DNA of 64,000 nt from Rotaria socialis (Eukaryota > Rotifera > Eurotatoria > Philodinida > Philodinidae), in NCBI GenBank assembly GCA_905331475.1, contig CAJNYU010001026.1, positions 1 to 64,000 on the forward strand, read 5' to 3'. Position numbers and translations under genes: made by a program. A model generated the notes under the pieces. It was not told the origin of the DNA, made no database searches, and was given only the letters and a program-made list of their open reading frames with translations. Below, one piece after another: positions 12,215-24,862 of the stretch. Position 1 is the stretch's first letter; each line of letters begins with the position of its first letter.

Positions 12215-15200
12215 ATTCAAAAAAGATTCCATTTTGATGAAGTGAAACAAATCAGTTCATGTTTGCTTCATCATCACCACTCATTTTTGAACGGAATGAT
12301 CCTGCGAATGATTCAAAAATGATTTCATTCTGATGGAATCAAACAAATCCTTCCACCTCTGTTTCATCATCACCATTCATTTTTGAATTCAACGATCCTC
12401 CAAATGATTCAAAAACGATTTCATTTTGATGAACTGAAAAAAATCCTTCCATCTTTGTTGCATCATCACCATTCATTTTTGAATGCAGCGATCCTGCGAA
12501 TGATCCAAAAAAGATTTCATTATCATGAAATGAACCAAATCATTTGATGTTTGTTTCATCAACACCATTCATTTCTGAATAGAGTGATGGTGACAATCAT
12601 TCAAAAATGATTTCATCTTAATTAAGTCAAACAAATCATTTCATCGTTGTTTCATCATAAGCATTGATTTTTGAATGAATTGATGCTACGAATCAATCAA
12701 AAATGATCTCATTTTTATCAAATGAAACGAATCATTTCATGTTTGTTTCCTCATCACCATTCATTTTTGAATGGATTGATCGTGCGACTCATTCAAACAT
12801 GACTTCATTTTCCATGAAACGAAACGAATCATTCCATGCTTGTTTAATCATCACCATTCATTTTTGAATGCAATGATTATGGGAATCATTCGAAAAACAT
12901 TTCATTTTCTTGAAATGAAACAAATTATTTCATCTTTTCTTTCGTCATCACCATTCAATTTTGAATGGACTGATTATGTGAATCATTCAAAAATTATTTC
13001 ATTTTTTGAATGAAACAAACCATTTCCTGTTTGTTTCATCATCATCATTGATTATTGAAAGGAACGATGGTGCGCCTCATTCAAAAATTATTTCATTTTC
13101 ATGGAATGAAACAAATCATTTCATGTTTGTTTCATCATAACCAATCATTCTTGACTGCAATGATAATGCGAATCATTCAAAAATGATTTCATTTTCATAA
13201 AATGAAACAAATCATTTCATGTTTGTTTCATCATAACCAATCATTTTTGACTGCAATGATGATACGAATCATTCAAAAATGATTTCATTTTCATGAGATG
13301 AAACAAAACTATTTCATCTTTGTTTCATGATTATCATTCATTTTTGAATGGGATGATCTTGCGAATCATTCAAAAATGAATTCATTTTAATGAAAAGGAC
13401 AGATCATTCCATGTTTGTGTCATCATCATCATTGATTTCTGAATGGACTCATGGTGCGAATCATTCAAAAATGATTTCACTTCCATGAAATGAAAAAAAA
13501 ATTCCATGTTTCTTTCAACGTCAACATTTATTTTTGAATGCAAGGATGATGGGCATCATTCAAAAATGATTCCATTTTTATGAAATGAAACAAATCATTT
13601 CATGTTTCTCTCATCATAACCATTCATTTTTGAATGGAATGATTATGTGAATCGTTCAAACATGATTTTACTTTCATCAAGTGAAGCGAATCATTTCATA
13701 TTTGTTTCAGCATAACCAACCATTTTTGAATGCAATGATGATGCGAATCATTCAAAAATGATTTCATTTTCATGAGGTGAAACAAATCATTTCATGTTTG
13801 TTTCATCATAACCAGTCAATTTTGAATGGAATAATTATGTGTATCATTCAAAAATCATTTCATTTTCATGAAATCAAACGAATCATTTCATCTTTATTTC
13901 ATTATAATCATTAATTTTTGAATGGAATGATTATGCTACGAATCATTCAAAAATGATTTCATTTTGATGGAGTGAGACAAATCATTTCATGGTCGTTTCA
14001 TTATAACCATTCATTTCTGAATGCAATGATGCTAAGATTCATTCAAAAATGATCTCATTTTCATGGAATGAGACAAATCATTTCATGTTTGTTTCATCAT
14101 CACGATTCATTTTTGAATGGAATGATTATGTGAATCATTCAAAAATCATCCCATTTTCATGAAATTAAACAAATCATGCCATGTTTATTTCATGATAACG
14201 ATTCATTTTTGAATGGAACGATGATGCGAATGATTCGAAAACAATTTCATTTTGATGAAGTGGAACAAATTATTTCCTCGTCTTTGATGATTATCATACA
14301 TTTTTGAATGGAATGATCTTGCGAATGATTCAAAAATGAATTCATCATGATGAAATGAAGCAAATCATTGCACGTTTGTTACGTCTCCAGTATTGGTTTT
14401 TGAACGCAATGATCGTGCGAAACATGCAAGAATGATTTCATCTTTATGGAATGAAACAAATCATTTGATATTTGTTCCGTCACCACCGTTGATTTTTGAA
14501 TGGAATCATTGTGCGAATCATCCAAAATCATTTCATTCTCATGAAGTGAAATAAATCATTTCATTTTTGTTTCATCGTCAGCAGTGATTTCTGAATGTAA
14601 TGATGGTGCGAATCATTCAGGAATGATTCCATTTTCATGAACTGAAACGAATCACTTCATTTTTGTTTCATCATCACGATTTATTTTTGGATGGAAGATT
14701 GATGCGACCGATTCAGGAATGATTTCATTTTCAAGACATGAAACGAGTCATTTTATGTTTGTTCCATCATCACCATTGATTTTTGAATTGAATGATGATG
14801 CGAATCATTCAAGAAATAATTCATTTTGATGAAGTGAACCGAACCATGTCGTGTTTCTTTCACCATAACCATTCATTTTTGAATGGGATGGTGGTGGAAT
14901 CAGTCAATAATGATTTCATTTTCATCAAATGAAACACATGATTTCATGTTTGTTTCATTAAAACCATTCATTTTGGAATGGAACGATGCTAGGAGTCATT
15001 CAAGAATCATTTCATTTTCATGAACTGAAGGTGATCGTTTGATGTTCGTTTCATCATAACCATTCAATGGCGAATGGAATGATTATGTGATTCATTCAAA
15101 AACGATTTCATTTTCATGGAGTGAAACGAATCATTTCATGCTTGTTTCATCAGCACGATTTATTTTGAATCGAAGGATGATGGGTATCATTCAAGAATGA

Positions 15201-16995
15201 TTTCTTTTAATGAAATGAAACGAAACATTTCATGTTTGTTTCACTAGCACGATTTATTTTTGAGTGGAATGATGCTACGAATCATTCGAAAGTGATTTCA
15301 TCTTGATGAAGTGAAACCAGTTGTTTCATGTTTGTTTCATCATCACGATTCATTTTGAATGGAACGATGTTGCTACGAATGATTCAAAAATGATTTCATT
15401 TTGATGAAGTGAAATGAATCATTTCATGTTTGCTTCATCATAACCATTCATTTTTGAATGGAAGGATTATGTGAATCATACAAAAATGAGTTCAATCTCA
15501 TGAGATGAAACAAATCATTTAATGTTTGTTTCATCATCACCATTGATTTTTGAATCGAATGATCTTGCGTTTGATTCAAGAATGATTTGATTTTGATGAG
15601 ATGAAGCAAAACATTTCATGTTTGTTTCATCGTCACGGTTCATTTTTTGAATGCAATGATCGTGCGAACCATTCAAAAATGATTTCATTTCCATGAAATG
15701 AAACAACTCATTCCATGTTTGTTTCATCATCACGATTCATTTTGAATGGAATGATGCTACGAATCATTCAAAAATGATTTCGTGTCGATAAAATGGAACA
15801 AATCATTTCATGTTTGTTTCATCATCACGGTTCATTTTTGAATGGAATGATCGTGCGAACCATTCAAAATGATTTCATTTTCATGAAATGAAACGAATGA
15901 TTTCATGTTTGTTTCAGCATCACGATGCATTTTTGAATGGAATGATTTTACGAATCATTCAAAAATGATTGCATTTTCGTGCAGTGGAACAAATCATCTC
16001 ATGTTTGTTTCTTTATCACCTTTGTTTTTGGAATGGAATGATGATGAAATCATTCAAGAATGTATGCATTTTCATGAAGTGAAATATATCATGTCTTGTT
16101 TGTTTCATCATCACCATTCATTTTTGAATGGAATGATCTTGCGAAGCATTCAAAGATGATTTCATTTTTGTGCAGTGAAAGAAATCATTTCATATGTGTT
16201 TCGGCATCTCCATTGATTTTTGAATGAAATCATCGTGCGAATCATCCAAAAGTGATTTCATTGTCATGATTTGATAGAAATCATTTCATGTTTGTTTCAT
16301 CATCACTATTCTTTTTCGAATGGAATGATGATGCGTATCATTCAAAATGATTTGATTTTCATGCAGTGAAGGCAGTCGTTGCATGGTTGTTTCATCATCA
16401 CGATTTATTTTTGAATGGATCGATGATGGGAATCATTCAAGAATGATTTGATTTTCATGGAATGAAACGAATCATGTCGTGTTTGTTTCACCATCAGGAT
16501 TTATTTTTGAATGGAATGATCTTGCGAATGATTCTAAAATGATTTGATTGTCACGATATGAACCAAATCATTTGCTGTTTGTTTCGTCACCACCATTGAT
16601 TTTTGAATGGAATGATCGTGCGAATCATCCGTATATGATTTCATTGTCATGATTTGAAAGAAATCACTTCATGTTTGTTTCATCATCACGATTCTTTTTG
16701 GAATGGAATGATGATGCGAATCATTCAAAATGATTTCAATTTCATGCAGTGGGATAAATCACTTCATGTTTGTTTCATCATCAGCATTCGTTTTCGAATG
16801 GAATCATATTGGGAATCATTCAAAAATGATTTCATTTTGATGGAGTGAAACAACTCATTGCATGTTTGATTGATCGTGAGGATTTTGTTTTGAATGGAAT
16901 TATCGTGTGAATGATTCGAAAATGATTTCATTTTGATGAAATGAAACAAGTTATTTGATGTTTGTTTCATTAGGACCATTCATTTTTGTATGGCT
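12215..16995. repeat. Satellite-like tandem array, ~96-bp monomer, ~50 copies
   Basis: Diverged head-to-tail copies of a ~96-bp unit fill this interval. Recurring blocks in order are CATTCAAAAATGATTTCATT, ATGAAATGAAACAAATCATT, TCATGTTTGTTTCATCATCA, and CATTCATTTTTGAATGGAATG. For example, the first block recurs near 13179 and 13275, 96 bp apart. Several blocks are self-complementary or complementary to each other, so a monomer can fold. Although 96 is divisible by three, every frame meets stops within one to three monomers, so the short open frames in it are not genes. G and C use changes from left to right across the array. Confidence 0.95.
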
Positions 16996-17650
16996 GCATT
17001 ATTTGGTTAGTGTGGGTATATGTGTTGGTGAGATGAAATGGAAGGAATTCAAAGGATGGATATGGTTCGAATGGATTGTTGAATAATTGGTTGATGTTAA
17101 TTATTCGATTTTGATAGAATGAACGTGTAGAATTTAGCTCCCCCGTATTTGTGGAATGGATGTTGTTATTGGCGTATATTTGAGTCGTGTTTTGGTTCGA
17201 ATATTGGGTGATGTGTTGATGTTGAACATGTGTGATCTGGTTTTATCGATCATTGACATGTTAAGCGTATTGTTTATCGATGGTTTCATCCAGTGATAGT
17301 GTGGTGTAGTGTATTTGAAGTTGGATGCTGATTTATTGTCATTGGTTATTCATAGGTGAATGATATTTTGGCATTTGGTAATTCATTTTTATGGTGATAT
17401 GATTGTGGAGAGTTCGCTTTGAATCAACGGAAGAGTATTGGAATAGAAAAATATGGTTGAATTATTTGGATTGTTTGGATTTTGTGTGGAATTGACGTCG
17501 CTGGAAAGTTTTCCTATTTCTGATTTTTTTGCATGGTTGTTGCACAGATTGAAAAAAATAATAAAGAATCGGGATTGTAGCTGAGGAATGTTTTGACTAA
17601 GGTACTAATTGGAATGTGGTTTTTGATGAATGAGGTTGATAAAAATTGAT
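16996..17650. other. Gene-free G-rich flank of satellite array
   Basis: No gene is recognised. The + strand is strongly G over C: bases 17161-17220 contain 19 G and 3 C by hand count. This mirrors the C-rich flank on the other side of the array. The bias fades near 17.6 kb. Confidence 0.6.
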
Positions 17651-19698
17651 CTGTCAAAGCTTTTTTTTGTATTACAAACTAACATTCAGTTTGAACTTAC
17701 GTTGCAAGAGAATATATTTTAAGGAAAATAACTGTATCGAATCACAGTGAAGAGAACGATTTTGCATTGTAGATTTATGTTAAGCTGGTGTTTTATCTGT
17801 ATTGTAATTTTGTCTAATTGTTTTCAACTACCTTTTGTATTGATATGAGCGATTCGATTCAAGTAAGTGATTAAGAACATTAGTTTATAAAATACCTTTT
17901 CTTTTGCGCGGAAAGGAAAAAATGTAAGATGAAAGTAAAACCAAATAGTTTAAATACAAGAGGTTTTTGTCATTTAGTGTGTCATGCATGTAGGAATCAC
18001 AATCATGTGATTTGCATGGAAAAAGTCCTGTACTGTTCCAAATATGAAATGTCACGCCTACTCATAGTCCTATGTGGTTGATTTGGAAACAATGAACTAG
18101 GGTGTGTGGGTGTGGGTGTGGGTGTCAGTAAATAAATTCAAAACAGATTAACCTATCTCTTAACGAAAAGACAAATCAATGTGCTAGTCTCAACTCTTAC
18201 TTTTCAGTAATCGATCGAAGTCGAAAAATGATATAATATTATATTATATATTTAAATTTGTGCTTGAATTAAATAAAATGCAGAGTTTTTTTTTCGGCGA
18301 CGCGTTTCGTGTTATTTATTTATTGAGATAATGAAACACTCTTCAGGGCTCTGCATTACAAATAAGCACAAGTTTTGAAATAAGAAAGAGGTAAAATTAC
18401 AAATTAGAATACAAATTATAGAATGGGATAGATTTCAAAAATTACACACTCGAGATAGCAGTTCACAAAAGAAGAACTTTATCCAAAAGCATAATCTGGA
18501 GTGGATGTGTATGTCGTTCAATTGGATAGATCTTGATTCAAGTCCTTGATATTTTTAGTCTTCACCGGTTTTGTCCCACTTCGTATGATAAGTTTTTGGA
18601 TCAGATCAAAGTTGAGTTTGGATTGAATCAAAGTTACTCCAAATGGAAAAATAGAACCAAATCGTTTTTAACCAACGCGTTTTGAACAGATTGAAATACG
18701 GTGTATTTTTTAAAAGGTAGGTTCCAATTTTGTTTCACTCATAGCTGTTTTTGAATCGGATCTAAGGTTAGTTTAACTTGACTTAAAGTTAGTCTAAAAT
18801 ATAGCCAAAGCTGGTTTATAAGTAGAATATTTCGAAAGCCGGCTTATAAATAGAATATTTCCAGTTGCTTGTATTAACGTTTTCAGGTGTAATGGACTAA
18901 ATTCGTAATTGTTTGCAATGTTCCTTTACATTCTATTTGAAGCAGGAATTTTATAAGTGTTGGTTAAATTTATAATCCATATTGAATCGATTTTAACTAT
19001 TATGGATAGAATCGAATACAATTGACTTATATACGTTCGTTGAAATAAAATATTAACGGGCGAATCCATGAGGACCCATCCACTTTTTGGAAAGGTTTTT
19101 CTTTTGATTTTTTTCCGATTCAAAATGCCGGTATGCACTCGAAAACACTTTCGATGGAAAAAAAATGAAATACTTTGTCTTAAAAATTCCGAGTTTTTGA
19201 GCAATTTTTCGGAACTTCTCTGGTGTATTTTTACGCATAGAAAAACTATCAGGAAAATGACTAAAACTTCTTCAAAAGCTATTTTTTCGGACTTTTCTTG
19301 TGTTCAAAAATATGAAACAAGTCAAGAAATATATTTCCTGAGAAACATTAGACGCATCCTATTGAAAGTGTTGAGTGCTCAGTCATTTTCTATGAATATA
19401 GCAACAGTCATATTTCCAACTTCAGCTGCACTCAATTTATTTGAAGAATTATTATCTTCTCTTTCTCGTAGAGTGCAACAACTTTCATAATACTATCTTA
19501 TCACAACGATATTGAACTGATGACTTTACCTATGTCACTAGAACGATTTGCCATTAAATCGTCTTGTAGAAGTGACACTACGAATTCGAAATGGGCACTA
19601 TCATCGAAATAATAGATTTTTCATTTCCTTATAAGGACACCCGTAGACGTAAAGTATTATCCACAAATATCGTGATTTCAAACGAGTAAAATTACGAG
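17651..19698. other. Intergenic with small repeats
   Basis: No gene is supported. It contains a telomere-like tract at 18100-18126 and a short direct duplication of TTATAAGTAGAATATTTC at about 18808-18862. The remaining open frames look like chance. Confidence 0.4.
18100..18126 (+). repeat. Telomere-like TGTGGG tract
   Basis: About four units of GTGTGG in tandem, the clearest of the interstitial telomere-like tracts in the window. It matches the bdelloid telomeric unit TGTGGG (established knowledge). Confidence 0.6.
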
Positions 19699-20136
19699 AT
19701 GAATTATTGGATATTAGAAAATATCAATTGCCCATTCTTATCTTTTTTTTTCAAAATTATCCCAATGCCGAAACGAAAAATTTGTGAACATCCGATAAAG
19801 CATGCAAAATCTACACGTGTGCCAAGAGGAGTGGTAGTTGTGTCATCACAATTATCAAAATTTTTGATTTCTCAATATGATGCGACTTACACCCGAATTT
19901 GCTGGTTATGTCCAAGGTGCCATGCATTTGAATCGAAGAAAATGATGACTCATCAATCAATGGAGCTCAACAACGATGAAAGTTCAACTGATGATGAAGT
20001 CATGAAAGAAGGTTCTCCTGTCAATGATGACAAAATTGATGATGACGCTGTCAATGTGGAATTTGATGATCTGAATGAAAAAGAGAAAGAGAATCCTCAT
20101 ATGGACAGTGGTATCATAGCTGAGTCAACTTCTTAG
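19699..20136 (+). CDS. Small hypothetical protein with CxxCxxC cluster
   Basis: An open frame of 145 codons from an ATG at 19699; a second in-frame ATG at 19765 (PMPKRKICEH) gives a more natural basic start and 123 residues. The middle holds RICWLCPRCHAFE, a cysteine cluster that could bind zinc. The last third is strongly acidic and serine-rich (NNDESSTDDEV, DDKIDDDAVN). I do not recognise the family. It ends 30 bp before the broken GPCR on the same strand. It may be an exon or a fragment of a larger gene, since the sequence upstream of the second ATG is T-rich like an intron 3' end. Confidence 0.35.
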   Translation: MNYWILENINCPFLSFFFKIIPMPKRKICEHPIKHAKSTRVPRGVVVVSSQLSKFLISQYDATYTRICWLCPRCHAFESKKMMTHQSMELNNDESSTDDEVMKEGSPVNDDKIDDDAVNVEFDDLNEKEKENPHMDSGIIAESTS

Positions 20137-20166
20137 ATTTTTATAGATTTTTTTCGACTTTCAATC

Positions 20167-21030
20167 ATGCCAATCGATCATGATTTTATCGTATTCATTA
20201 ACAATATCTCAACTCAGATGAGCCGCTATGCATCACTTTTTACTTTTCTCTTTGGAACAACAGGCAATGTACTTAATATTCTCGTTTTTTCTCAGCGTTC
20301 GTTTCGTTCAAACCCGTGCACAATATGCTTTCTTTTCGCATCTGTTGCTAATTTAACTGCGATTCTTTCTGGTGTTACTTCACGAATGTTGAATGGTTGG
20401 AGCGCCGACCTAACAAATACGGATAGATTCATTTGTAAATTTCGAATTTATATTCTTAATGTAGCAAGACCCGTAGCATTCTGGCTCATTCTTTTAGCTA
20501 TCACCGATCGGTGGTTATTGTCCAGTACTAATATTCACTATCGACAAATTAGTACCATGAAAAATGCTGTAAGAAGTATCATTATGGTTGTTATTTCCGC
20601 AATTGTTGTCTTTTCTCATATTATCTATTGTTATGAACCAAATATCATTAATACGCCATTACAATGTTATGGAAGCACCATAGCATGTCAACTTGTATCA
20701 GATATATTATTTACATTTGTAAGTGTTTTCATACCTGTATTACTTATGTTAATATTTGGCTTGATGACAATCAATAATATACGTCAGGTAAGAGGTCGCA
20801 TTCAACATGCAGATATATCGACTAGAGCAACTCAAAGATCAAGCCAAGCTAGACAACGACATGGTTTAAATAAAATGGATTAAATTGTATGAAACAATAA
20901 CAATCAATGCATCGAAATCAAAATCACAGATGGCTATCACCAATTTCGTCTACAACTTTGTTTTACTTCTTAATTTTTTAACTAATGGTGCGCCATTTTA
21001 TATTTACACATTATTTGGTGGAATGGAATT
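20167..21030 (+). pseudogene. Broken rhodopsin-like GPCR, TM6 lost
   Basis: From the ATG at 20167 an open frame of 238 codons encodes TM1 to TM5 of a rhodopsin-like receptor: TM1 with GNVLNILVF, TM2, a TM3 region ending in ITDRWLLS, TM4, and TM5 ending in a basic loop. It stops at 20881. In the next frame the TM7 region is still readable at about 20885-21027 (NFVLLLNFLTNGAPFYIYTL, GGMEF) followed by a stop, then KDLFKIF in the same frame. The segment that should encode TM6 is absent between the two parts. The gene therefore has an internal deletion, a frame change and a late stop. The layout resembles the large family of bdelloid FMRFamide-type GPCRs (inference). Confidence 0.75.
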
Positions 21031-21453
21031 TTGAAAAGACCTTTTCAAGATTTTCTCAGCGGTCAAACATAAAATATTTAATATTAGAAAAATATTTCAT
21101 TAGTAAAGTGAAGATTTTTTGACGACTGAAAAATCTCTTACAATTCTATGCTGTCAGTAGATGTAATGGATTTTTTAAAACAATGAAACAATATCAACGA
21201 GAAAATTGATTTCGATGATTGTTAAAGTTGAGTGTGAGTGTGGTAAGGGTGGTAACTGGCTTCAGTTTGCATGAGAGAAAGACCTAGCACACAACCAAAC
21301 CTACACCTTCAGCTTAAAGCCCAACCCACCTCTGCTCACGCATCAACATTCACGCCCTTTATTACGCACGATTCATGTTTTTATATTACATTTTTTTCGT
21401 TCAAAAAATAAAAGAGAAATATGTGTTTTATTTTTATTGTTCAAAAGCAAAAT
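21031..21453. other. Intergenic between GPCR genes
   Basis: The stretch between convergent receptor genes. A degenerate telomere-like stretch (GTGTGAGTGTGG near 21232 and C-rich complements at 21320-21345) is present. No gene. Confidence 0.35.
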
Positions 21454-22398
21454 TTACTGAGCATGTGTATTCGTCACTGCTTGTTCCACGCCTCGGTTAA
21501 CAGTAGTGATACCAATTACATTGAGCTTTCGTATCGTAATGGAGTTCGCTATTTTCTTGACTAATTCAGGCTGTGTACTGAGGCATATCATTGGCAATAA
21601 AAGTGGGATGAAGTAGACAACAAACAGAATGGTTTGCAACTGATCCATCATAAATGAAGGCATCACAGTTATTTGGACGAGCTCCGTTATCATCGTTGGT
21701 AGCCAAAATGCCAAGTAAAGTGATGAAACGATCCCTAATTGGAATACCACTTTGCAATGACGTCGCCAATTTTTTATTTGATGACGAGACATCTTTTGGT
21801 AAGTCAGTCGGATTATTAATGCTAGATTGGCAAGCGTAATTATCATCACTGGAAAAGCGATATTGAAGATGAAATCAAATTGACCGAGAAAGTTTACCGT
21901 GAAGTAACACGGAATACCACAATTAACAGAACCAAAATCCCATTCATTCGTGCAGTATGGACTAATGACTACTAACACAAGATAAAGTGTTGGTGCCCAA
22001 ATCAGCGAAAGAATGATTGGTGTGAAATGAAATATCCATTTTTTCCATCGGCTTTGAATCATCGCGTGTGGATGAAAGATGAGTACATATCGTTCAACTA
22101 AAACCCATGCCATTAGAAATAACCCGATGGTATTCAATGAGAATTCACACCATGTCCACCATACACAATATTCATTAGATGCTGGCCATACCGTTCCCAT
22201 ACGATAATAATTCATTGGCATCGGTAAATCAAGTAGAAGTTGAGTGAAATTTACGATGATTAGAACAAACCATCCATGATTTTTAAATTTTGAACGAACT
22301 TCATGATTCCTAGCAAAATAAGCAATGATCAGAATTGAGAAAAGCATTGCTGGGATTTCGAAAGTCAGCATCAAACTTAGTTTAATTATATCTTTCAT
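21454..22398 (-). CDS. Rhodopsin-like seven-transmembrane receptor
   Basis: A single-exon protein of 314 aa starting at ATG 22398. Hydrophobic segments fit seven passes: about residues 7-28, 43-62, 84-104, 123-146, 172-197, 218-236 and 253-274. TM3 ends in ERY (102-104), the D/ERY motif for G-protein coupling. Cysteines at 78, 150 and 160 could form the usual extracellular disulfide. TM6 has LAFWLP and TM7 has IPLLLPMICLS in place of NPxxY. The short N-terminus and short third loop are typical of the orphan receptors expanded in bdelloids (general knowledge). The ligand is unknown. The neighbouring GPCR on the other strand is broken, whereas this one is intact. Confidence 0.8.
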   Translation of the reverse strand: MKDIIKLSLMLTFEIPAMLFSILIIAYFARNHEVRSKFKNHGWFVLIIVNFTQLLLDLPMPMNYYRMGTVWPASNEYCVWWTWCEFSLNTIGLFLMAWVLVERYVLIFHPHAMIQSRWKKWIFHFTPIILSLIWAPTLYLVLVVISPYCTNEWDFGSVNCGIPCYFTVNFLGQFDFIFNIAFPVMIITLANLALIIRLTYQKMSRHQIKNWRRHCKVVFQLGIVSSLYLAFWLPTMITELVQITVMPSFMMDQLQTILFVVYFIPLLLPMICLSTQPELVKKIANSITIRKLNVIGITTVNRGVEQAVTNTHAQ

Positions 22399-24862
22399 CG
22401 CTCACAAATAATATAATGAATGCAAACAAGTGCTACAAAGTCTGTCAATTTATAAAAAAAAAAGGCAGAAAAATGAGTGAGAATCAACAACAACTCATCA
22501 CATTTATAGATGTGTTTGTGTCTGAGTACGATTTTCTAACTGCAGAGAATATAATCTCTTAGATATACGTCTTTTATGACTTCTTCATCAAATCTTTATC
22601 TGTAACGTCTTGCAATATAAATATGCGGACTTGTCAGTTTTCATCAGAGAAATATTTCTTTAATCTCAAAGATGACCTATTCCCAAAAGATACGCACATT
22701 TTGTAAAGAAAAATTGATATAGATAGTGAACTCAAATATCAACGAGAACTCTATTGCTGGATAGTTAATTTCAGTAAACAGTCTACTACTTTTCTGTGGT
22801 ATTTATCCCTAAGAACATTGCTATTTAATCTCAAGCACCATTTAAAGATTACCAACACTATTTAATGAAACTGATTAGCTATATAATAGTCACTTAGCTA
22901 ATTTATTCTGAGTAATCTATTTTCTTGAACAACAAGCAAAGAAAAGGAAAGCATCTCGATAAACAGCTATTTAATTTTAATCTTTCTTCTCAAATATCAC
23001 CTAGCTGCTTATTTTTATTGTAAATTATTTTTTTTTTGAGAAATTAATAGAAACCTTCGAGAGGTGCGAATGAATAAATAAAGAGAATTTGATGAAGTTT
23101 CTGTCAGTTGATTTTAAAACTACTAAAATAATATCTATACTATTTAAAATTTAGTCTACCATTTTTTATCATCGCCAATGGAAAAAGATGTGCCCGCATA
23201 CACCCTAAAAGTGACACTCCTCGTTGCAGATATAAGTCCTTTTCATGAATAAACTGAAAGAACATGTATTTTTATTTATGAAAGAATCGATGAAAAAGCT
23301 CTGAAATTTAGTAAATAGTTGATTTAGATTGCTAGTGTTGCTACGTTAGATACAGTATGTTAATCCACAAGGTAACGCGACGTAAGCGTCGCCAACCCCC
23401 TACTGAAAGGATGTAGTCATGTAGAACGTAGCTATCTAAAACTATCTAGCTGAGAGACTTCACATTTTATAGCTTCGAAATGATTTGCATGGCAAAAACG
23501 ATTGACAACCGACCACAAAAAGAAAACTTGCTTGGAAATATCACCAACAAAACACCATTTAAGTAGTACTTACTCATACTATATGGCAATGGTGAAGTTA
23601 AGTGCATCCGGTCTGCTACAGCTCAAGCTATGCTTCGAAAATTTTCGATCAGGTTGCCAACGGAGTGAATAAAAAGACCCATTCAAGAGAGCTATGATCG
23701 AAATGCCTCATTTTAGTAAAGCTACAACTCAAATTGATCTATGAACTAACTAGATATTTAACACGAATCTGCACGAGTAGATCAGAGAGTAAATCAAACT
23801 GACTTTTTCTAACTCGATTTCGGTTAGATTTGTCCTCATTTTTGCTCAATCTTATGTGAGTTCATTTTGTTTCGGTGCGCTTACCATCTAGAATGCATAT
23901 ATTCATTCCCGGGTGCACGTTCACAGATAGATAAATCTAAGATTTACATCTTTTGAATCAAATCCACCCGCAATCAGAAAAAACTAAACTTATTAAGATC
24001 ATCACGACAAATATAAATTTCAAATATTTCACACGAGTTGAGCAATTATTTCATGACCTTTCTTCGGAAGAACTTGAAGATATTTACCATTTTCGAAAAT
24101 TGTTTTAACTTCTCTGATAGAGACAACGTGTAACGATTCTATAAGTCTGCAAGACCTGTAGTCTTATAATCACAACAGATTTTTAACTGAGCAGTCAGTC
24201 GTCCGTCGACACCCCTCTGGGGAGCCACTCACGACTAGTCGCCCCTACTAGTTTTGTGTCATATATGCATCCACCATAATATCCATACAAACTCATATGT
24301 TTGTGCAGCGTTTGAATATGATATTTGTTTTGAAGTCAAACGGGTATTGCTAATTTCGAAAATCGTTAAGTTTTACTCAAGCATGGTTAATATTGTGTTT
24401 CAAGAATGATGGCTACAGGAAACGCTCTTTAATAGACATGAAATTTCAAATTGGAAATAGTCTCATCGAAAATATTAGATTAAATTATGTGTTCGATTGA
24501 AAAGTCTCGCTGATGCCAGCGATCGTATGAACGATAGTTTCTAATGAGGAAAAAAAGAATTGTTTATCGCAATTCCACCCAATTGGGAGGAGTGTGGGTT
24601 TAGATTTCTCTCTGGATATATTTGCATCTACATCCACACCCACCCTCAAACTATAGTTTGAGTTTACATGAGCCGAAGAACTGACACTCACTCACACCAA
24701 CCCTTCATCCTCAAGCCCAGCCACGCCCACACCCTTATTTTATTCGTTTCAGCGGGTCCTTTTGAAAACAATTATCATAAAATCTAAAACCTGAAATTCG
24801 TTTATTTGCACGATAGTCTTTTCATGTAACCCTATTATTATTTTTTTACAAAACACTAATAT
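22399..24862. other. Intergenic with degenerate telomere-like tracts
   Basis: I see no gene in this 2.4 kb. At 24593-24735 there are degenerate GTGTGG and CCCACACCC stretches on both strands, around the perfect 18-bp palindrome CTCAAACTATAGTTTGAG at about 24645-24662. Confidence 0.4.

Noticed and set aside
15515-16979. Open frames of 60-90 codons inside the tandem array, on both strands
   Set aside because: They are translations of the 96-bp repeat (unit divisible by three), broken by stops every one to three units, with the same peptide pattern recurring. No sign of coding selection.
19068-19490. 140-codon open frame on the + strand
   Set aside because: No recognisable domain, and overlapping open frames exist on the opposite strand in the same sequence, so coding is not supported.
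24200-24255. GC-rich string with CGACTAGTCG palindrome, first considered as an RNA gene
   Set aside because: No cloverleaf, no A or B box and no continuation of pairing.
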